NCBI GenBank assembly: GCA_017410145.1 | Contig: JAFQRJ010000001.1 | Span: 1-58,088, forward strand | DNA length: 58,088 nt | DNA from: Tyzzerella sp. | GTDB lineage: Bacteria > Bacillota > Clostridia > Lachnospirales > Lachnospiraceae | Direction of reading: 5' to 3' | Shown here: positions 53,537 to 58,088 of the stretch, in pieces | Numbering within the stretch: the first letter of the stretch is position 1 | How the letters are laid out: each line of letters opens with the position of its first letter | Program-made: the position numbers and the translations under genes | Notes under the pieces: model-generated | What the model was told of the DNA's origin: nothing | Databases searched by the model: none | Seen by the model: only the letters and a program-made list of their open reading frames with translations

Positions 53537-54547
53537 ATGGAACATTTAACCATATCGGAAGGCTATCATTCACCTCTTACAATCAGGGAGACTGAAGTTG
53601 CCATTAAAGAAATAAAAGACCATTTCGAACGAGCACTTGCGAAATCTTTACATTTAACCCGGGTTTCCGCACCGCTTTTTGTAAAGCCAGAATCCGGACT
53701 TAATGATAATTTAAACGGCATAGAAAGACCTGTTTCATTTGGAATCAAGGAACAAAATGATAATCCTGTAGAGATTGTTCACTCACTTGCCAAATGGAAA
53801 CGTTATGCATTGAAGCGCTATGGCTTCCACTCAGGCGAAGGACTATATACGGATATGAACGCCATCCGTCGCGACGAAGATACAGATAACATTCACTCTA
53901 TCTACGTAGACCAATGGGATTGGGAAAAAGTTATTTCAAAAGAAGAACGCAACATGGAAACATTGCAATATACAGTTCGCAAAGTATATGCTGCGCTGAA
54001 AGAAACGGAAGAATACATCTCAAAAAGATATAATTACATAGAGGCTATTCTGCCTGACGAGATATTCTTTATTACATCGCAGGAATTGGAAGATTTATAT
54101 CCGAACCTGACTGCAAAAGAAAGAGAATATACCATTGCCAAAGACAAAGGTGCAGTATTCATTTCACAAATCGGAAAATACTTAGCATCCGGCGAAAAAC
54201 ACGATGGTCGTGCACCGGACTATGATGATTGGGAATTAAACGGAGATATCATTGTCTACTACCCTGTTTTAGACATTGCTCTTGAATTATCTTCCATGGG
54301 TATCCGCGTAGATGAAGAATCCCTGAAACATCAATTAGAATTAGCAGGCTGCCCGGAACGTGCAGAATTAGATTTCCAAAAAGCACTGTTAAACCACGAA
54401 CTTCCTTACACTATCGGTGGCGGACTTGGTCAGTCACGAATCTGTATGTACTGTTTAAGGAAGGCACACATTGGGGAAGTACAATCTTCCACCTGGCCAC
54501 AAGATATTATAAAAATGGCCACCGAAAACGGAATTCAATTGTTGTAA
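53537..54547 (+). CDS. asnA: Aspartate-ammonia ligase (asparagine synthetase A)
   Basis: A 336-residue enzyme that makes asparagine from aspartate, ammonia and ATP. It is related to class II aminoacyl-tRNA synthetases. Family segments are [20 protein letters not shown] near residue 55, LHSLAKWKR-type ([12 protein letters not shown]), [13 protein letters not shown] and the motif-3-like [14 protein letters not shown]. Length is standard. It is a single-gene unit with its own promoter and terminator. Confidence 0.97.
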   Translation: MEHLTISEGYHSPLTIRETEVAIKEIKDHFERALAKSLHLTRVSAPLFVKPESGLNDNLNGIERPVSFGIKEQNDNPVEIVHSLAKWKRYALKRYGFHSGEGLYTDMNAIRRDEDTDNIHSIYVDQWDWEKVISKEERNMETLQYTVRKVYAALKETEEYISKRYNYIEAILPDEIFFITSQELEDLYPNLTAKEREYTIAKDKGAVFISQIGKYLASGEKHDGRAPDYDDWELNGDIIVYYPVLDIALELSSMGIRVDEESLKHQLELAGCPERAELDFQKALLNHELPYTIGGGLGQSRICMYCLRKAHIGEVQSSTWPQDIIKMATENGIQLL

Positions 54548-54582
54548 ACATAAACTAAAAGCAAACCAAAGCAACTACTCTT

Positions 54583-54620
54583 AGAGATTAGGACATATGC
54601 TCCTAATCTCTTTTGTTTTC
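54583..54620 (+). terminator. Terminator after asnA
   Basis: AGAGATTAGGA (54583-54593) pairs perfectly with TCCTAATCTCT (54601-54611) and is followed by TTTGTTTTC. The gap from here to 54767 is A/T-rich, and nothing else was recognised in it. Confidence 0.85.
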
Positions 54621-54767
54621 TTTGCTATATTGCTTACATCCAGTTATCTTTTTGGTTATTAGGCGTATATCAAAAAATTTGAGTTAGATTTTGTGCAAAT
54701 ATTTTGCATACGAACAATCGCCAATATTAAAACAGTTCTTCAATACGATAAAAATTCCTTTCCAAAT

Positions 54768-54805
54768 AAAAGGGTTCAAGACACATTGTGTGCCTTGAAC
54801 CTTTA
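54768..54805 (-). terminator. Terminator after the CofE-like gene
   Basis: AAGGTTCAAGGCACA and TGTGTCTTGAACCCTTTT (minus strand) form a strong stem with a T-rich tail, 13 bp beyond the stop codon. Confidence 0.8.
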
Positions 54806-54817
54806 ATGCATCCTATA

Positions 54818-56008
54818 TTAGTTCGTATAATTATCAAAATATCCCTGCACCAATACAACCGGAGTACCTTTGTCACCGGATCCACTTGTAAGGTCGCAAA
54901 GTGAACCGATAAGGTCTGTCAATTGTCTAGGTGTTGTACCTTGTGATGCCATATCACCAACAAGATTATCATTCTTTTCTTTGATACGTTTTGAAATTGC
55001 TTCTTTCAGCGCTTCTCCACTCAAATCAGCGAAATCATTATCTGCGAGATATTTTAATTTCAACTCGTTTGGAGTTCCAACAAGTCCTGCTGTGTATGCC
55101 GGTGATACAACCGGGTCAGCAAGTTCCCAAATCTTTCCTTGAGGATCTTTGAAAGCACCATCTCCGTAAACCATTACTTCAACATGTTTTCCTGTTTTAT
55201 CAAGAATTTGATTCTGGATATCTTCCACCAACTCGAAACATTCGTTAGGGAACAATTTGATTGTGTCCTCTGTGGCTTTGTTTGAGCCTAAAAGACCATA
55301 TTTGCTATTGTATCCACTTCCATTTACCGGAGCAGTTAAAATATCATCCAATCCACATACTCTCTCTGCGCCAGCTTCTTTTAAGATACGTTTGGTTCTT
55401 ACGCGTGTGTGAATATCGCATGTCAGAACATTCTTTGTATAGTTTAAAATTACTCTTGGATTGTTTGCAAAAATAATTTCCACATCAGCACCGGCTTCTC
55501 TGATAATGTTTCCATAGTATTCCACATAATCTACACCTGTAAACTCATGTTTATTTTCGCCAAACAACTCTCTATATTTTTCTAAGGTAAGAACATCACT
55601 ATATGGATTTATTCCCGCATGATCCAATTGGTCATATGTGAGCAATGCATTGCCAACTTCATCACTTGGATAGCCAAGCATTAATACAACCTTCTTAGCT
55701 CCCATTGCAATACCTCTTAAGCAAATTGCAAATCTGTTTCTTGATAAAATTGGAGTGATAACACCAATTGTTTCTCCGCCTAATTTTGCCTTTACATCTT
55801 CGGCAATTGCTTCAATTGATGCGTAGTTACCTTGTGCTCTTGCTACAATCGATTCTGTCGCAGCAATAACGTCTCTATCACGAAGTTCGAAGCCCTCGCT
55901 CTCAGCCGCTGCCAATACACTTTCAACAACAATATCCGCAAGATTATCATTCTCTCTAATAATTGGACATCTAATACCTCTTGAAATAGTTCCAACTTTT
56001 CTTTCCAT
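54818..56008 (-). CDS. CofE-like gamma-glutamyl ligase (coenzyme F420-0:L-glutamate ligase family)
   Basis: A 396-residue protein of the CofE superfamily. Recognisable parts are VIAATESIVARAQGNY near the N-terminus, SRNRFAICLRGIAMGAKKVV, and the glutamate/metal-site stretches around LGSNKATEDTIKLFP and VMVYGDGAFKDP. It is about 150 residues longer than archaeal CofE (~250). CofE adds glutamates to coenzyme F420, but most gut clostridia lack the other F420 genes and none is present here, so the substrate is probably different. It is a single-gene unit with a strong promoter. Confidence 0.75.
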   Translation of the reverse strand: MERKVGTISRGIRCPIIRENDNLADIVVESVLAAAESEGFELRDRDVIAATESIVARAQGNYASIEAIAEDVKAKLGGETIGVITPILSRNRFAICLRGIAMGAKKVVLMLGYPSDEVGNALLTYDQLDHAGINPYSDVLTLEKYRELFGENKHEFTGVDYVEYYGNIIREAGADVEIIFANNPRVILNYTKNVLTCDIHTRVRTKRILKEAGAERVCGLDDILTAPVNGSGYNSKYGLLGSNKATEDTIKLFPNECFELVEDIQNQILDKTGKHVEVMVYGDGAFKDPQGKIWELADPVVSPAYTAGLVGTPNELKLKYLADNDFADLSGEALKEAISKRIKEKNDNLVGDMASQGTTPRQLTDLIGSLCDLTSGSGDKGTPVVLVQGYFDNYTN

Positions 56009-56059
56009 GTGATCGTCTCCTATCTTTATAAAGTTTTTTCTCTTGAAATCACGGAATAA

Positions 56060-56088
56060 ATTATACTACACTTTTTTTTAGATGTAAA
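56060..56088 (-). promoter_or_regulatory. Promoter of the CofE-like gene
   Basis: TTTACA (56088-56083), 17 bp, TATAAT (56065-56060) on the minus strand, about 50 bp before the ATG. Confidence 0.7.
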
Positions 56089-56119
56089 ATATTTTTTGCA
56101 CTATTTTTCAGTATTTTTT

Positions 56120-57688
56120 TTACATTAATGGTGCGATTAACCGCAATACCCTACCACAGATTTTTTCCAGCCAGTTTCGGTTCTTCACATCCTGCATGGT
56201 AATTCTCTGACTTTTCTTCAAAGTCTCTTGAAAATCTCTTTCAATATCCCATACAACCGGATTATTATATATAAATGCGCCACACTCAAAATGATGATAT
56301 AAACTGCGATAATCCAAATTGATAGTTCCCACTGTAGCTGTGTCGTTGTCTGAGACAAATACCTTTGCATGCACAAATCCCGGAGTATATTCATAAATCT
56401 GCACACCCGCTTTTATCAGACATTCATAGTATGTTCTTGCCACCGCAAAAGCATACCATTTATCCGGAATATGTGGCATGATGATAATAACTTCTACGCC
56501 ACATTGCGCCACATATTGTAAGGTAGAAAGCATATCGTCACCGATAATCAAATATGGTGTCATAATGTGCACATATTTTTTTGCATGATTTAATATATGA
56601 AGATAAACATGCTCTCCTACATTTTGCTCATCAAACGGACTGTCTGCATATGGAATTACAAATCCCAAATCGCGCTTCATTTCACTTCCCTTTGGCATGA
56701 GATATCTTTCATAAGATTCCTCTCTCTTTTCCGTAATATTCCACATTTCCAAGAACATCATTGTGAAACTCTGAACCGCTTCACCTTCCACCATGATTGC
56801 GGTGTCTTTCCAATGTCCGAAACGTTCCTTCACATTGATATACTCATCCGCCAAATTAATTCCGCCTGTAAATGCTACTTTGCCGTCAATTACACATATT
56901 TTACGGTGGTCACGATTGTTTTGATAAGAAGTCAATACCGGGCGTACAGGATTAAATTGCTTACACTTAATTCCTGCTCTTCGCAATTCTTTATCATAAT
57001 GGGTCGGCAGTAAATATAAACTACACATGCCATCATACATAAAACGAACTTCTACACCCTGCCATACTTTTTCCTTTAGGATATCCAAAATTTCTTGCCA
57101 CATTAAGCCTTTTTCTACAATGAAGTATTCCATAAAAATATATTCTTCTGCTTGCTTCAATTGTTTCTTCAGTTCTTCAAACTTTTCTTCCCCGGAAGCA
57201 AAATATTTCACTGTCGTATTTCGGCAAGTCGGAAACGCAATTTGATTCGTCATATAGGATGCAAGATTCGCATTAGCAGGCTTTGACAGCCGAAGTTCCT
57301 CTAACACTTCCTTATCCTGATGCATATATGTTTTCGTAACTTTACTCAAATCCTTTAGTCTTTTTTTCAGAAAAGTTGTTCCTAACTCCATTTTCATATA
57401 TCCATAAAATGCAGTCCCAACAATCGGTGTTATCAGAATAAGCAACATCCATGTGATTTTAAAGGATGTGTTCCCATCTCCATTAATGATAAATATAACT
57501 ACGATCACACTCAGCACCAACAATAACGCATGAATGTAGTTTGCATAGTCTCGCAAAAATGTGACTGTTGCACCAAATGCGATTAGCTGAACAGCAACCA
57601 ACACTACCAGCACAAACACGCGACTGAATATTAAATTTAAAATTCCTTTTTTAGCTTTTTTGACAGGCTGTATCTTCTTCATATCCAT
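56120..57688 (-). CDS. cls: Cardiolipin synthase (phospholipase D type)
   Basis: A 522-residue membrane enzyme that joins two phosphatidylglycerols into cardiolipin. Two or three N-terminal transmembrane helices (to about residue 90) precede two HKD catalytic motifs: HRKICVIDGKVAFTGGINLADEY near 235 and HAKVFVSDNDTATVGTINLDYRS near 415. ATG 57688 is 8 nt from AAGGAAG; an in-frame GTG at 57697 overlaps that site. Its promoter region is shared, divergently, with the small gene at 57788. Confidence 0.94.
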   Translation of the reverse strand: MDMKKIQPVKKAKKGILNLIFSRVFVLVVLVAVQLIAFGATVTFLRDYANYIHALLLVLSVIVVIFIINGDGNTSFKITWMLLILITPIVGTAFYGYMKMELGTTFLKKRLKDLSKVTKTYMHQDKEVLEELRLSKPANANLASYMTNQIAFPTCRNTTVKYFASGEEKFEELKKQLKQAEEYIFMEYFIVEKGLMWQEILDILKEKVWQGVEVRFMYDGMCSLYLLPTHYDKELRRAGIKCKQFNPVRPVLTSYQNNRDHRKICVIDGKVAFTGGINLADEYINVKERFGHWKDTAIMVEGEAVQSFTMMFLEMWNITEKREESYERYLMPKGSEMKRDLGFVIPYADSPFDEQNVGEHVYLHILNHAKKYVHIMTPYLIIGDDMLSTLQYVAQCGVEVIIIMPHIPDKWYAFAVARTYYECLIKAGVQIYEYTPGFVHAKVFVSDNDTATVGTINLDYRSLYHHFECGAFIYNNPVVWDIERDFQETLKKSQRITMQDVKNRNWLEKICGRVLRLIAPLM

Positions 57689-57787
57689 GTCAATCACTTC
57701 CTTTTATAATACATATATTTTAGTTTATCATACCCCTTTCCTTTTGTCACCAAAAGTATTATAATATCAGAAAAGGAGGTTGTTACT

Positions 57788-57952
57788 ATGTGGAAAAAAT
57801 TAGGTAAATTTTTACTTACTATCACTGCAATTGCCGCTTCTGCTGCAGCAATCTTTGCATTGTATAAAAACAAAAAGGCAAAATCTGAAGATGAGGATGA
57901 ATTCTCAGACATCTTTGAAGACGAAGATGTTGATTTAGATGAAAGCTTATAA
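57788..57952 (+). CDS. 54-residue single-pass membrane protein with acidic tail
   Basis: A short gene with an excellent ribosome-binding site (AAAAGGAGGTTGTTACT). The protein begins MWKKLGKFLL and has one hydrophobic helix (ITAIAASAAAIFALY, about 11-27). A basic stretch KNKKAKSEDE follows, and it ends in an acidic tail (DIFEDEDVDLDESL). Cys, His and aromatic residues are nearly absent after the helix. It is divergent from cls and closed by its own terminator. Function unknown. Confidence 0.75.
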   Translation: MWKKLGKFLLTITAIAASAAAIFALYKNKKAKSEDEDEFSDIFEDEDVDLDESL

Positions 57953-57970
57953 CACATATTTTATACAAAC

Positions 57971-58001
57971 AAAGGACAAAGCATAAACTGCTTTGTCCTT
58001 T
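57971..58001. terminator. Bidirectional terminator
   Basis: AAAGGACAAAGCA (57971-57983) pairs perfectly with TGCTTTGTCCTTT (57989-58001). It ends the small gene on the plus strand and could also end a gene entering from the right edge on the minus strand. Confidence 0.8.
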
Positions 58002-58088
58002 CAGAGTGTAGACAAAGTTGTTGCTGGAGCACAAGCACCAGCAACACTTTTCTTTTCTGATTTAATTTTTGGATACAAATGACAAAAA
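58001..58088 (-). CDS. Possible C-terminus of a gene entering from the right edge
   Basis: An open minus-strand frame runs from the window edge to a TGA at 58003-58001, giving about 28 residues ending KKSVAGACAPATTLSTL. It stops exactly at a terminator, as a real gene end would. The stretch also contains a GTTGCTGG/CCAGCAAC palindrome, so it could be a non-coding hairpin instead. Family not recognised. Confidence 0.35.
   Translation of the reverse strand, partial: FCHLYPKIKSEKKSVAGACAPATTLSTL

Overview
The window reads as a chromosomal stretch of a low-GC, endospore-forming, anaerobic member of the Clostridia, most likely Lachnospiraceae. The evidence is spoIVA with a sigma-E-type promoter, a GerA/SpoVAF-family germination protein, the class III (oxygen-sensitive) ribonucleotide reductase NrdD/NrdG, TTG starts in a potABC-type operon, and the dgt-dnaG-rpoD-trmK gene order. 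No plasmid, prophage or rRNA operon was recognised, and most of the sequence is ordinary core genome.

Layout. 1-2.5 kb: RNase P RNA, rnhA, a threonine aldolase, and a hicAB toxin-antitoxin locus whose toxin is cut down to its first ~24 codons. 2.7-7.5 kb: a HAD phosphatase, then a glycerol-3-phosphate oxidation operon (glpA-like, glpB-like, DUF1667, glpP) behind a leader attenuator, with related palindromic repeat elements near both ends. 7.5-13.5 kb: spoIVA, then DUF512 radical SAM-der-plsY-gpsA. 13.6-16 kb: prs and a polysaccharide deacetylase. 16.6-23.4 kb: leuB-ilvD-ilvB-serC-serA, a branched-chain amino acid plus serine operon. 23.5-26.7 kb: L,D-transpeptidase-tgt-yajC. 26.8-30.7 kb: a polyamine importer whose second permease and binding protein are one polypeptide. 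31-40 kb: an RluA-type pseudouridine synthase, a decayed gene, a uridine kinase-like protein, and the macromolecular synthesis genes dgt, dnaG, rpoD, trmK and nif3. 40-41.9 kb: tRNA-Leu, tRNA-Pro and infC-rpmI-rplT with an L20-type leader and an AUU-start infC. 41.9-46.3 kb: NSS transporter, DegV protein, SpoVAF-like protein, dUTPase. 46.2-49.9 kb: nrdD-nrdG, with nrdD split by a group I intron carrying a GIY-YIG homing endonuclease. 50-58 kb: metA, AI-2E family transporter, DUF1540, SEC-C protein, asnA, a CofE-like ligase, cardiolipin synthase and a 54-residue membrane protein.

The most unusual signal is non-coding. Four intergenic regions (16190-16578, 30693-31072, 32375-32691, 39899-40136) hold arrays of a dyad element: an 8-bp arm of consensus TACGGTGY, a non-conserved spacer of 21 bp (18 of 20 units; 22 bp in two), and the inverted arm. 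Adjacent units start 62-64, 72-74, 82 or 94 bp apart, which is 6, 7, 8 or 9 turns of B-DNA. Neither arm-to-arm covariation nor a fixed unit period supports an RNA hairpin or CRISPR-like array. The pattern looks like a helically phased scaffold for an unknown dimeric DNA-binding protein. I know of no described system that matches it.
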